From an uncultured Robiginitomaculum sp. (GTDB lineage: Bacteria > Pseudomonadota > Alphaproteobacteria > Caulobacterales > Maricaulaceae): a stretch of DNA of 59,984 bases. Each line of letters opens with the position of its first letter. Positions within the stretch are counted from its first letter, which is position 1. Under the pieces are notes generated by a model. The model was not told the DNA's origin, made no database searches, and was given only the letters and a program-made list of their open reading frames with translations. The position numbers and the translations under genes were made by a program. Shown here piece after piece: positions 51,674 through 59,984 of this stretch. Location: the NCBI GenBank assembly GCA_938010385.1, contig CALLVD010000012.1, positions 1 through 59,984 on the forward strand. The letters run 5' to 3'.

Positions 51674-52168
51674 ATGCCCATGCCGACGGGACCTAAATCC
51701 GATTATCGCGCCTGCGCAGCCGTTGCCCTGTTTAATGCGCAAGGTAAGGTCTGGATGGGCCGCCGTATTGGCACGCCGGAAAAAACGGCATGGCAATTGC
51801 CCCAAGGCGGGATCGATAAAGGCGAGACGCCGGAACATGCCGCTATTCGCGAGTTGACAGAAGAAACCGGAGCGCCTGTCAATCTGCTCTCTCCGCTCGG
51901 CGAGATTGAGGATTGGCTTTACTACGACATTCCGGGCGGCAGCCGTCGCGGCAAACAGATTTGGCGCGGGCAGCGGCAAAAATGGTACGCCTTTCGCTGG
52001 CATGGCACGAATGACGACTTTAATCTTCGCGCCCACCTGCCCCCGGAATTTTCAGAGTTTCGCTGGGCCGACCTATCGCAAATTACTGACTTCATTGTAC
52101 CGTTTAAGCGCGAAGTTTACGCACGGGTGACATCCGAATTTGAAGGCTTTGCGCGCGGCGCGAAATAG
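51674..52168 (+). CDS. rppH: RNA pyrophosphohydrolase (Nudix)
   Basis: YRACAAVALFN; Nudix box GGIDKGETPEHAAIRELTEETG. Confidence 0.95.
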   Translation: MPMPTGPKSDYRACAAVALFNAQGKVWMGRRIGTPEKTAWQLPQGGIDKGETPEHAAIRELTEETGAPVNLLSPLGEIEDWLYYDIPGGSRRGKQIWRGQRQKWYAFRWHGTNDDFNLRAHLPPEFSEFRWADLSQITDFIVPFKREVYARVTSEFEGFARGAK

Positions 52169-52177
52169 CTTACTCAC

Positions 52178-53548
52178 TTGCCCATGAGCGAGGGCAGCCC
52201 AAAACACACAGACATACAGACCGGCGGCAAAAATGCTATGCTGTTTGTTCTGATTACGGTTATGGTCAATTCCATCGGGTTTGGGATTATGATTCCGGTT
52301 CTGCCCGATTTGCTTAAAGAGCTGACGGATCTGCCTAATAACGAAGCCGTGCTTTACGGCATGTGGCTGACCTTTGTTTTTGCGCTGTTTCAATTTATTT
52401 GCATGCCCATTGTCGGCGGTCTGTCGGATCGATATGGGCGCAGGCCGATTATGCTGCTGTCTCTGCTCGGCCTTGGCATTGATTATTTCATTATGGGCTT
52501 TGCGCCGACCGTCGCTTTCCTGTTTTTGGGCCGCATCATCGCCGGAGCCTTCGGCGCAACTTTCAGCACGGCGAATGCTTATATTGCGGATATATCGCCG
52601 CCGGAAACCCGCGCGCAAAATTTCGGCCTTGTCGGCGCAGCGTTCGGCGTCGGCTTTATGCTCGGCCCCGTCGTCGGCGGGCTTATCGGCGACGGATTCG
52701 GCCCGCGCGCGCCGTTTATTGCCGCCGGCATTATTTCGCTGCTCAATGTCGTTTACGGCTATATTTTCCTGCCCGAAACCTTGCCGCAAAACAAGCGGCG
52801 ACCGTTTGATTGGAAACGCGCGAACCCTTTCGGCTCCATCAAGTCCTTGGGCCGGATTAAAGGCGTTAAAGGCCTGATTTTTATCCTGTTCCTGCTCGCA
52901 ACGGCGCATACAGTCTATCCGTCGACCTACGCCTTTTCGACGATGGAGGGGCTGGGTTGGTCATCGGGCGATGTGGGCATATCGCTGGGCGCGTTCGGCA
53001 TTGCCAGCATGATTGTCCAAGGCGGCCTTATCCGCGTTATCATTCCGAAAGTCGGCCTGTTTTGGGCCGGCACAATCGGCATAGTGTCCGCCGTCATCGG
53101 CTATACCATGATGGGCAGCGCCAATGCCGGCTGGATTATCTATGCCGCCGGCCCCTTTGCGGCTCTGGCCGGCCTTTACGGCCCGGCGCTTAACAACATG
53201 ATGAGCTCGCGCATATCGGAAAGCGAGCAAGGGGAACTTCAAGGCGCTATCGGCGCGGCGCAAGGTCTGGCGCTCATGATTGGGCCTTTCATGATGTCCG
53301 GCGCGTTTTGGTATTTTGGCGACGCCGAACAGAAATCCGGCGGCATGAGCAGCTTCCCCGCAAATATTTTAGAGATTGTCCGCCACGGCGCAGGTAACGT
53401 CCTGCCCTATGTTCCCGGCGCGCCGTTTCTGGTCGCCGCGAGCCTCGCGCTAATCTCTTTTGCCCTGTTCGCGGCCGTGACGACCAAGGCGGACCGAAAT
53501 GCGCGCTACCGGCCCGATGCGTCGCCCGGCGAAGAGCCCGCGCAATAA
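52178..53548 (+). CDS. MFS transporter, TetA-like drug:H+ antiporter family
   Basis: Motif [15 protein letters not shown]; 12 TM pattern; MIPVLPDLL. Confidence 0.9.
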   Translation: MPMSEGSPKHTDIQTGGKNAMLFVLITVMVNSIGFGIMIPVLPDLLKELTDLPNNEAVLYGMWLTFVFALFQFICMPIVGGLSDRYGRRPIMLLSLLGLGIDYFIMGFAPTVAFLFLGRIIAGAFGATFSTANAYIADISPPETRAQNFGLVGAAFGVGFMLGPVVGGLIGDGFGPRAPFIAAGIISLLNVVYGYIFLPETLPQNKRRPFDWKRANPFGSIKSLGRIKGVKGLIFILFLLATAHTVYPSTYAFSTMEGLGWSSGDVGISLGAFGIASMIVQGGLIRVIIPKVGLFWAGTIGIVSAVIGYTMMGSANAGWIIYAAGPFAALAGLYGPALNNMMSSRISESEQGELQGAIGAAQGLALMIGPFMMSGAFWYFGDAEQKSGGMSSFPANILEIVRHGAGNVLPYVPGAPFLVAASLALISFALFAAVTTKADRNARYRPDASPGEEPAQ

Positions 53549-53611
53549 ACGCAGCGCGCAGGCGCAAATTACTGCCGGACACAGGCGGCAGCCCGGCCTA
53601 CACCCCGCCCC

Positions 53612-53953
53612 ATGCATTACACATTTATCATGACGAACCGCCCCAAAGGCACGCTCTATATCGGAGAGAGCGATGATCTGTTAACCGCTGTAACCCGCCA
53701 CGCATCCGGCAATTTAAAAGGCCTTGCGCCCAAACATAAAGCCTGCACGCAGCTTGTCTGGTTCGAAGCCCATGAAACCCGCGAGAGCGCGTTGAAACGC
53801 CAAGAGGAACTGCTTGCGGCGAACCGGTCCCAAGTCATTAAAACACTGCGGGTTTTGAATCCGAAATGGGCCGACCTAGCGCCGGAACTGACTGCTGAGA
53901 GCTTAACCGACCCGGCGCGCGACTTTCAATCCGCAGAAGCAGCCGGCGCTTAA
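53612..53953 (+). CDS. GIY-YIG nuclease family protein
   Basis: YTFIMTNRPKGTLYIGESDDLLTAVTRH...KACTQLVWFEAHETRESALKRQEEL. Confidence 0.88.
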   Translation: MHYTFIMTNRPKGTLYIGESDDLLTAVTRHASGNLKGLAPKHKACTQLVWFEAHETRESALKRQEELLAANRSQVIKTLRVLNPKWADLAPELTAESLTDPARDFQSAEAAGA

Positions 53954-54747
53954 AGCTTTTGGAACCAGCGCTTGCCGGGGCAATGCAGGCCTTCCTCTTT
54001 TTCGCACCGCTTAAACGATAGGACCATGCGTTCGGCCCGTCCGATCAGCATGTGCACAGGCACAAAGCCCGGCCCGTTCGGCGCGCGGCTGTCGGTGGAG
54101 TTATCGCGATTGTCGCCAATGAAAAATGTATGCCCCGCCGGCACAATAAACGGGCCGCGATTATCGTTATATTCCCCGTCCGTGCGCTCATAAATGAAAT
54201 GAGGGCCGTCTTCGCCGGGCCAAGTTTCTTTGTATTTTGTAACCTGAACAACGCGCGGCTCTGATTCCGTGCTGCGGATTTTGTGTTCACGATAAAGCAG
54301 CGTGTCAACTTCTTCGCGCTCGACAATCTCGCCGTTCACAAACAAACGCCCTTGACGATATTCAATCTTATCGCCCGGCAAGCCGACAAGACGCTTAATC
54401 AAAACTTTACGGGATTTCGGGTCGCGGAAGACGGCCACGTCACCGCGCTCCGGCAGTTTTTCAAACAAAATGCCATCGCCCAAAAACTTAAATTTATCCC
54501 CGAATGGCAGATCCTGGCGGCTGTACCCATAAGAAAATTTTGAAACATAAAGCCGATCGCCGACCTCTAAAGTCGGCTGCATGGACTCGGACGGAATACG
54601 GTAGTGACCGAAACCAAACGTCCAAAAGGTCAGCGCACAGGCAAAAAATATGGCATAAAACCGCAGCTCTGATTTCAGCGTCGCCTTTGGGGCGGGCTTT
54701 TTTGCTTTTTTCTCAGGCTTTGCCGGGTCAGCGGGGGCATCAGTCAT
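53950..54747 (-). CDS. lepB: Signal peptidase I
   Basis: IPSESMQPTLEVGDRLYVSKFSYGYSRQDLPF; KRLVGLPGDKIEY; FFIGDNRDNSTDSR. Start revised to MTDAPADPAKPEKKAKK (54747). Confidence 0.96.
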   Translation of the reverse strand: MTDAPADPAKPEKKAKKPAPKATLKSELRFYAIFFACALTFWTFGFGHYRIPSESMQPTLEVGDRLYVSKFSYGYSRQDLPFGDKFKFLGDGILFEKLPERGDVAVFRDPKSRKVLIKRLVGLPGDKIEYRQGRLFVNGEIVEREEVDTLLYREHKIRSTESEPRVVQVTKYKETWPGEDGPHFIYERTDGEYNDNRGPFIVPAGHTFFIGDNRDNSTDSRAPNGPGFVPVHMLIGRAERMVLSFKRCEKEEGLHCPGKRWFQKL

Positions 54748-54838
54748 ATTAAGTCCTTCGGGCCATGCTTTTAATAGACTCACAGCGCGCCTGACACGTA
54801 TAAAAGACCGAGCCGTTTTTAAAAGGAATAATTGCATT

Positions 54839-55450
54839 ATGAAGCGAGCAAGCCGCGTTTTGTTTTTTGTCGCCGCGTTATCTCTGTCGGCCTGTGCCAC
54901 CGCCCCTGTGCAAGCGCCAAGCGCTGCGGCGCCCGGAAATTACGTTCTGGACCCCGCCCATGCGAGCGTAATTTGGTCACTCTCTCACGCCGGATTATCC
55001 CAATATACGGCGCGGTTTGATGATATTTCGGGCACGCTCAACTTCAACCCTGACGCGCCGGAAACCTCCACGGTGGATATTTCCATCGCCTCTGACAGCG
55101 TCAGCACCGGCCTGCCGAAATTTGACGAAACCCTGCGCAGCGAAGCTAAATATTTCAACGCGCCCGCCTATCCGCAGATACGGTTTGTGTCTACGTTCGC
55201 GCAAAAGCTTACAGACACGACCGGCACAGTGACCGGCGATTTATCCTTTCGCGGCGTGACCCGTCCTGTCACCCTGCAAACCACGTTTAACGGCGCAGGC
55301 AAGTCCTTCGGTCATCCGGGCGATACGCTGGGATTCAGCGCCACCGGAATCATAAAGCGCTCTGATTTCGGCATGGACACGCTGCTTAATTTCGGCATTG
55401 GTGACGCAGTCAAATTGCGTATCGAAGCGGAGTTTAATCAGGCCCAATGA
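54839..55450 (+). CDS. YceI family lipid/polyisoprenoid-binding lipoprotein
   Basis: Lipobox LSACA; YVLDPAHASVIWSLSHAGLSQYTARFDDISGTLNF; GDLSFRGVTRPVTL. Confidence 0.93.
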   Translation: MKRASRVLFFVAALSLSACATAPVQAPSAAAPGNYVLDPAHASVIWSLSHAGLSQYTARFDDISGTLNFNPDAPETSTVDISIASDSVSTGLPKFDETLRSEAKYFNAPAYPQIRFVSTFAQKLTDTTGTVTGDLSFRGVTRPVTLQTTFNGAGKSFGHPGDTLGFSATGIIKRSDFGMDTLLNFGIGDAVKLRIEAEFNQAQ

Positions 55451-56046
55451 CATCTCCGCTGCTGCAGATAGAGCGCGAATTGCGCGTCGGACGGCCCGTT
55501 ATTGTTCCGACCGAAACGGTCTATGGCCTGATGGCGCGCGCGGATGATCCGGTCGCTGTCGATGCCATATATGCGCTCAAAGGCCGTGACTTTGACAAGC
55601 CGCTCGCGCTTTGCGTCAGCACACCTGACGCCGCACGCGATTACGCGCAGCTCAGCGATCAGGCAGCAGCGATTATGGCGGCGCTCTGGCCGGGGCCGCT
55701 GACTCTTGTGCTGCCCGCAAAGCCCGGCAGTATTATTGACCGCCGTTGCAGCCAAGACGGCATGATTGGACTGCGCTGCCCCGATATATTTTGGTCCGGC
55801 CGTTTGGGCGCTATGCCCCTTGCTTTAACCAGCGCGAACAAATCAGGGGAGCCGGATACGGCGTGCGCTAAAACGGCCTATGAAGCTTTCCTGCCCAATC
55901 CGCCGGTTGTCTTGGACGGCGGCGTAATCGCCGCCGGCACGCCGTCTACGGTGCTGCGATTATCCGGCGGTAAAGCCAAGCTGCTGCGCGCGGGCGCCAT
56001 GCAGGCCGAAGATTTCGCCCCGTTTGATTTGGATTGGGAGGTATAA
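55447..56046 (+). CDS. L-threonylcarbamoyladenylate synthase (Sua5/YrdC family)
   Basis: PVIVPTETVYGLMARADDPVAVDAIYALKGRDFDKPLALCV; GLRCPD; TSANKSGEPD. Confidence 0.95.
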   Translation: MTSPLLQIERELRVGRPVIVPTETVYGLMARADDPVAVDAIYALKGRDFDKPLALCVSTPDAARDYAQLSDQAAAIMAALWPGPLTLVLPAKPGSIIDRRCSQDGMIGLRCPDIFWSGRLGAMPLALTSANKSGEPDTACAKTAYEAFLPNPPVVLDGGVIAAGTPSTVLRLSGGKAKLLRAGAMQAEDFAPFDLDWEV

Positions 56047-57429
56047 ATGAGCGCCCTCCCTGCCCTTAAATCCCTGCTTGGCCCGAAAGGGTTCACCCAA
56101 GACCCGGAGATTATCGCGCCATGGCTGACCGAATGGCGTGACCGATATCAAGGGCAAACGCCGGTCATGATATCGCCTGCCAATACGGATGAGGTTGCAG
56201 CTGCGGTAAAAATCTGCGCGCGCGCGGGACTGGCGATTATGCCCCAAGGTGGCAATACAGGCCTCGTCGGCGGCAATACACCCCAAGGCGAGGTTCTGCT
56301 GTCCACGCGGCGCATGAACGCTGTGCGCAGCATCAGTCCGGCCGATAATATCATGATTGCAGAAGCCGGCGTGACGCTTCAAGCCGCGCAAGACGCCGCG
56401 AGCGACGCCGGCCGCAAGTTTCCGCTCGCACTGGCGTCTCAAGGCAGCTGCACGATCGGCGGCAACCTGTCCACCAATGCCGGCGGCGTGCACGTCATCA
56501 AATATGGCACGGCAAAAAGCCTTGTGACGGGGATAGAAGCGGTTTTGCCCAACGGACAGATTTTTAACGGTCTGTCGCATTTGAAAAAAGACAATACCGG
56601 TTATGATTTATCGCGCCTGTTTCTGGGCGCTGAAGGCACGCTGGGCATTATCACTGCAGCCGCCCTGCGCCTTTATGCCAAGCCCGCCTCGCTTATAAGG
56701 GTTATGGTGGCCTTGCCGGGCCTTGAGGCCGCTATGCAGCTTTTAGAGCGCGCCCAAGGCCCTGCCCTGACCATGTTTGAGATTATCCCGCGTTTGGGCC
56801 TGAGCGCCGTCACGCAGAACCATGACGGGCTGAGCGATCCGTTTACAGCGCGGCATCCGTGGTATGGCCTTTTGGATTTTGAATATTTCTCAACCGGTGA
56901 CCACAGCGCAGAGATAGAGGCTTTGATGGGCGGCGCCTTAGAGGCCGGCCTGATCCGCGACGCCGTCATTGCGCAAAATGAGGCGCAAGCGGCGAACCTT
57001 CTGGCGCTGCGCGAAAACATGTCTGCCGGTCAGAAATTTATCGGCGCATCGATTAAGCACGATGTCAGCGTCCCGGTCGGCAAAGTGCCTGAATTCATGA
57101 CCCGAGCCGATGATGCCGTCAAAAGGCTTGTCCCGGGGTGCCGGCCTTGCGGCTTTGGGCATTTGGGTGATGGGAATATTCACTATAACATCTCTTCGCC
57201 GTCCGGCGCAGACGCGGATGACTACTTAAAAAACCGGGACGCCATGCAAAAAGCGGTTCACGATATTGTCACCGATTTAGGCGGGTCTATATCCGCAGAG
57301 CATGGAATCGGCATATTGAAAAAAGACGACTTGGCTATGCGCGCAGATCCGGTCAAATTGGAACTGATGCGGACTTTGAAAACCGCAATCGATCCGGACC
57401 GTATTATGAACCCGCGCGTTATGATTTAG
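56047..57429 (+). CDS. FAD-binding oxidase (GlcD / D-2-hydroxyacid dehydrogenase type)
   Basis: MPQGGNTGLVGGNTPQGEVLLS; GNLSTNAGGVHVIKYG; GHLGDGNIHYNIS; SAEHGIGILKKDDL. Confidence 0.94.
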   Translation: MSALPALKSLLGPKGFTQDPEIIAPWLTEWRDRYQGQTPVMISPANTDEVAAAVKICARAGLAIMPQGGNTGLVGGNTPQGEVLLSTRRMNAVRSISPADNIMIAEAGVTLQAAQDAASDAGRKFPLALASQGSCTIGGNLSTNAGGVHVIKYGTAKSLVTGIEAVLPNGQIFNGLSHLKKDNTGYDLSRLFLGAEGTLGIITAAALRLYAKPASLIRVMVALPGLEAAMQLLERAQGPALTMFEIIPRLGLSAVTQNHDGLSDPFTARHPWYGLLDFEYFSTGDHSAEIEALMGGALEAGLIRDAVIAQNEAQAANLLALRENMSAGQKFIGASIKHDVSVPVGKVPEFMTRADDAVKRLVPGCRPCGFGHLGDGNIHYNISSPSGADADDYLKNRDAMQKAVHDIVTDLGGSISAEHGIGILKKDDLAMRADPVKLELMRTLKTAIDPDRIMNPRVMI

Positions 57430-57444
57430 AATGATGAGAGATTT

Positions 57445-58236
57445 ATGCTGACCTTACTGTCCCCTGCGAAAAACTTAAACGAAGCGCCGATTACGCTGAG
57501 CGTACCGACAACCTCGCCTGCGTTTCAAAAAGACGCCGCGAAGCTTGCCCGCATTGCAAAAACGAAGACGGCGCAAGATTTAAAAGACTTGATGCATATC
57601 AGCGATAATCTCGCGGAGCTGAATGTTGACCGCTTTCAGAGCTTTGTGCTCAGCGGCCAAAGCAACAGCGCAAAACCCGCTATGCTGACGTTTAACGGTG
57701 ATGTCTACGGCGGCCTGAATGCCGATACCTTGGATGATGAGGGTTTGGAATTTGCGCAGGCGCATGTGCGCATTTTATCCGGGCTTTACGGCCTGCTGCG
57801 CCCGCTTGATGTCATGCAACCCTACCGTCTGGAGATGGGTATAAAATTTGAAAATGAGGCCGGCAAAGATTTGTATGCGTTTTGGAAAGATACCATTGCG
57901 CCGGCTTTAAATGAGCAATCCGAAGCGCAAAATTCTGATAGCCTTATCAATCTCGCCTCAAACGAATATTTTAAATCCGTTGACAAAAAAGCCCTGAAAC
58001 CCGCCGTAATTTCTCCGCGTTTTTTGGAAGAAAAAGACGGTAAAGCCCGCGTGCTTTCCTTCTATGCCAAACGGGCGCGCGGACTGATGGCGCGCTATAT
58101 TATTGACAACCGTATTGACCGACCGGACGGCATATATGACTTTAATATTGAAGGCTATACCTTTGATAAGACTGCAAGTAAGCCCGGCGAACCCGTTTTT
58201 TCACGCCCGCAACCGGCGCCTAAAAATGCTAAATAA
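57445..58236 (+). CDS. yaaA: Peroxide stress protein YaaA
   Basis: MLTLLSPAKNLNE; FNGDVYGGLNADTL; ILSGLYGLLRPLDVMQPYRLEMG; YIIDNRIDRPDGIYDF. Confidence 0.97.
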   Translation: MLTLLSPAKNLNEAPITLSVPTTSPAFQKDAAKLARIAKTKTAQDLKDLMHISDNLAELNVDRFQSFVLSGQSNSAKPAMLTFNGDVYGGLNADTLDDEGLEFAQAHVRILSGLYGLLRPLDVMQPYRLEMGIKFENEAGKDLYAFWKDTIAPALNEQSEAQNSDSLINLASNEYFKSVDKKALKPAVISPRFLEEKDGKARVLSFYAKRARGLMARYIIDNRIDRPDGIYDFNIEGYTFDKTASKPGEPVFSRPQPAPKNAK

Positions 58237-58239
58237 CGC

Positions 58240-59241
58240 ATGAGCGATAAGCCGAAACGTCGCCTGCCTTTGACCAATAATGCCGACGCGCCTTGGCGGT
58301 TTTCTTATCGGGATTGGCTGCGCGTCATTAAGCAAACCGGGATTGAGCTTGAAAATGATAATGTCGCGGTCATTGCCGCCGGCGTAGCCTTTTTCTCGCT
58401 CTTAGCTGTCTTCCCTCTCATTACGGCCTGCCTGTCTATATTCGGATTTTTCGCAGATCCGGCCGCTGTCGAGCAGCAATTAAATGCCGTGTCGAGCGTG
58501 CTTCCCAAACAGGCGTGGGAGATTTTAGACGCGCAGATTCAAGGCGTCATTAAAGCGCCCGGCAGCGGGCTGGGTTTTGGCATTTTGCTGGGTCTTGCGC
58601 TGGCACTGTACTCCGCCGGCTCCGGAATTCGCGCCATGATGCGGGCGATGAACGTCGCTTACGGCGAGCGCGAAAAACGCGGCTTTGTTCAGTTTTATGC
58701 GCTGGCCATCGGTCTGACCTTCAGCGTGACCCTGTTCATGTTTGCCGCCCTCGCCGTTATTGTCGGCGTGCCGGCGCTGCTCAATTTCATTCGGCTGGAC
58801 GGCGCGGCGGTTTGGCTGGCCCGCTACATGCCGTGGATTATTTTAATCTCTATGTTTGCCTTTGCCACGGCCACGCTCTACCGCATCGGACCAAGCCGGC
58901 GTCAGGCAAAATTCAGATGGGTGTTTCCCGGCGTGCTTCTGGCAACTGTCGCCTGGATGAGTATGTCAGCCCTGTTTTCCTTATTTGTAGCCGAGTTTTC
59001 GACCTATAATAAAACGTATGGAAGCCTTTCCGCCGTTATAATTCTGCTTGTCTGGTTCTGGCTGACCGCATTTGTCGTCATTTTAGGCGCGGAGCTCAAT
59101 GCAGAACTGGAGCGCCACACGCGCGTCGACACAACGCGCGGCAAAGACCGCCCCATCGGCAAGCGCGGGGCCGCTATGGCTGATTATATCGTTGTAGAGC
59201 CCGTCAAACCGACCGAAGAAACCCTAGTCCACAAGACGTAA
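58240..59241 (+). CDS. YihY/BrkB family inner membrane protein
   Basis: VIAAGVAFFSLLAVFPLITACLSIFGF; FRWVFPGVLLATVAWMSMSALFSLFV; YGSLSAVIILLVWFWLTAFVVILGAELNAELE. Confidence 0.95.
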   Translation: MSDKPKRRLPLTNNADAPWRFSYRDWLRVIKQTGIELENDNVAVIAAGVAFFSLLAVFPLITACLSIFGFFADPAAVEQQLNAVSSVLPKQAWEILDAQIQGVIKAPGSGLGFGILLGLALALYSAGSGIRAMMRAMNVAYGEREKRGFVQFYALAIGLTFSVTLFMFAALAVIVGVPALLNFIRLDGAAVWLARYMPWIILISMFAFATATLYRIGPSRRQAKFRWVFPGVLLATVAWMSMSALFSLFVAEFSTYNKTYGSLSAVIILLVWFWLTAFVVILGAELNAELERHTRVDTTRGKDRPIGKRGAAMADYIVVEPVKPTEETLVHKT

Positions 59242-59772
59242 AAACTCTGCGCGCTGCTCCGCCTGATGGAATTTTCCCGACAGGGCCGAACTGATCATTT
59301 TATGCGGCGTTTTAATGCCCCGCATGGTCATGCACAAATGCTCGCCCTTGGCCATAACGGCAACATCGTCAGTGCCCAAGATAATGCGCACATGATGGGC
59401 AATATCGGCGACCAATTGCTCTTGCAAGGTCAGTTTATGACTGTGTTTGTGGGCAATACGGGCGAATTTTGACAGGCCGAGCACTTTGTCATTCGCAATG
59501 TAAGCGATTGAAATATCACACCAAAACGGCAACATGTGGTGCTCACACATTGACCAAACGCGCATGCCTGTCACGGCGACCATTTGTGATTGCTTGACCG
59601 CGCTGAACGTCGTGTCGAGCTTGCCGGCGTCATATTCTATAAACTCACGCCAGAAATTAGCGATGCGGCGCGGCGTCTCTAACAAGCCTTCGCGTGTCGG
59701 ATCTTCGCCCAGCGCGGTGAGGAGCTCCGTTACAAGGGACTTAACTTTCTCGTGGTCAATTTTCTGAGTCAT
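59224..59772 (-). CDS. folE: GTP cyclohydrolase I
   Basis: GEDPTREGLLETPRR; SMCEHHMLPFWC; VLGLSKFARI; MTMRGIKTPHKM. Confidence 0.97.
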   Translation of the reverse strand: MTQKIDHEKVKSLVTELLTALGEDPTREGLLETPRRIANFWREFIEYDAGKLDTTFSAVKQSQMVAVTGMRVWSMCEHHMLPFWCDISIAYIANDKVLGLSKFARIAHKHSHKLTLQEQLVADIAHHVRIILGTDDVAVMAKGEHLCMTMRGIKTPHKMISSALSGKFHQAEQRAEFLRLVD

Positions 59773-59845
59773 GAATAAACCTTATCTGTATCGGCCTTAT
59801 GCCGCCTGTAATGTGGATACGCAGCGATCTTGCGACGCGATTGAC

Positions 59846-59984
59846 CTAACCGGAAATAATCTTCTCTGCGTCAAGCATATTACGTATCTCTTCGACACGG
59901 GCGCGGTTCACGCCGCGATCCGAATATCCCACGCGGCTAGCGGAACGTATATGCACCGTCTTGCCGGAGACGCGCAGCTCCACG
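59846..59984 (-). CDS. DUF1499-domain protein, C-terminal fragment (truncated by window end)
   Basis: My reverse translation: ...VELRVSGKTVHIRSASRVGYSDRGVNRARVEEIRNMLDAEKIISG*; matches DUF1499 signature RSASRxGxSDxGVNRxRVExIR. Confidence 0.8.
   Translation of the reverse strand, partial: VELRVSGKTVHIRSASRVGYSDRGVNRARVEEIRNMLDAEKIISG

Noticed and set aside
53612-53953. GIY-YIG protein as a homing endonuclease
   Set aside because: Small stand-alone UPF0213-like protein, common in bacterial chromosomes; no intron or intein context.

Overview
A 60 kb window from an alphaproteobacterial-type chromosome, judged from gene families and synteny (ruvCAB-ybgC-tolQRAB-pal-ybgF-tilS-ftsH-folP; rplU-rpmA-obg-proBA-nadD-rsfS-rlmH-envC-ctpA-rppH). 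Most of it is housekeeping: about 55 supported CDS, one likely 6S RNA and several intrinsic terminators. I found no CRISPR array, transposase, prophage, rRNA or tRNA. The standout locus is a single intact ORF at 29223..38264 encoding a secreted protein of about 3013 aa. It contains two uninterrupted tandem arrays of one 23-residue (69-bp) repeat framework. The first has 51 acidic copies (29901..33419) and the second has 47 basic copies (34122..37364). They are separated by a linker and followed by a PG_binding_1-like domain. My hand counts agree exactly with the DNA coordinates (51x69 and 47x69, no indels). The arrays show higher-order periodicity, opposite charge, and only three cysteines, each at a module boundary. 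I consider this the best candidate for an undescribed system. Secondary points of interest are an RTX gene between the 6S RNA and fau, a Tat-exported DUF4419 protein, a PL7-like lyase lipoprotein, an rplU leader hairpin, an alternative oxidase, and a Flp pilin with no Tad machinery nearby.
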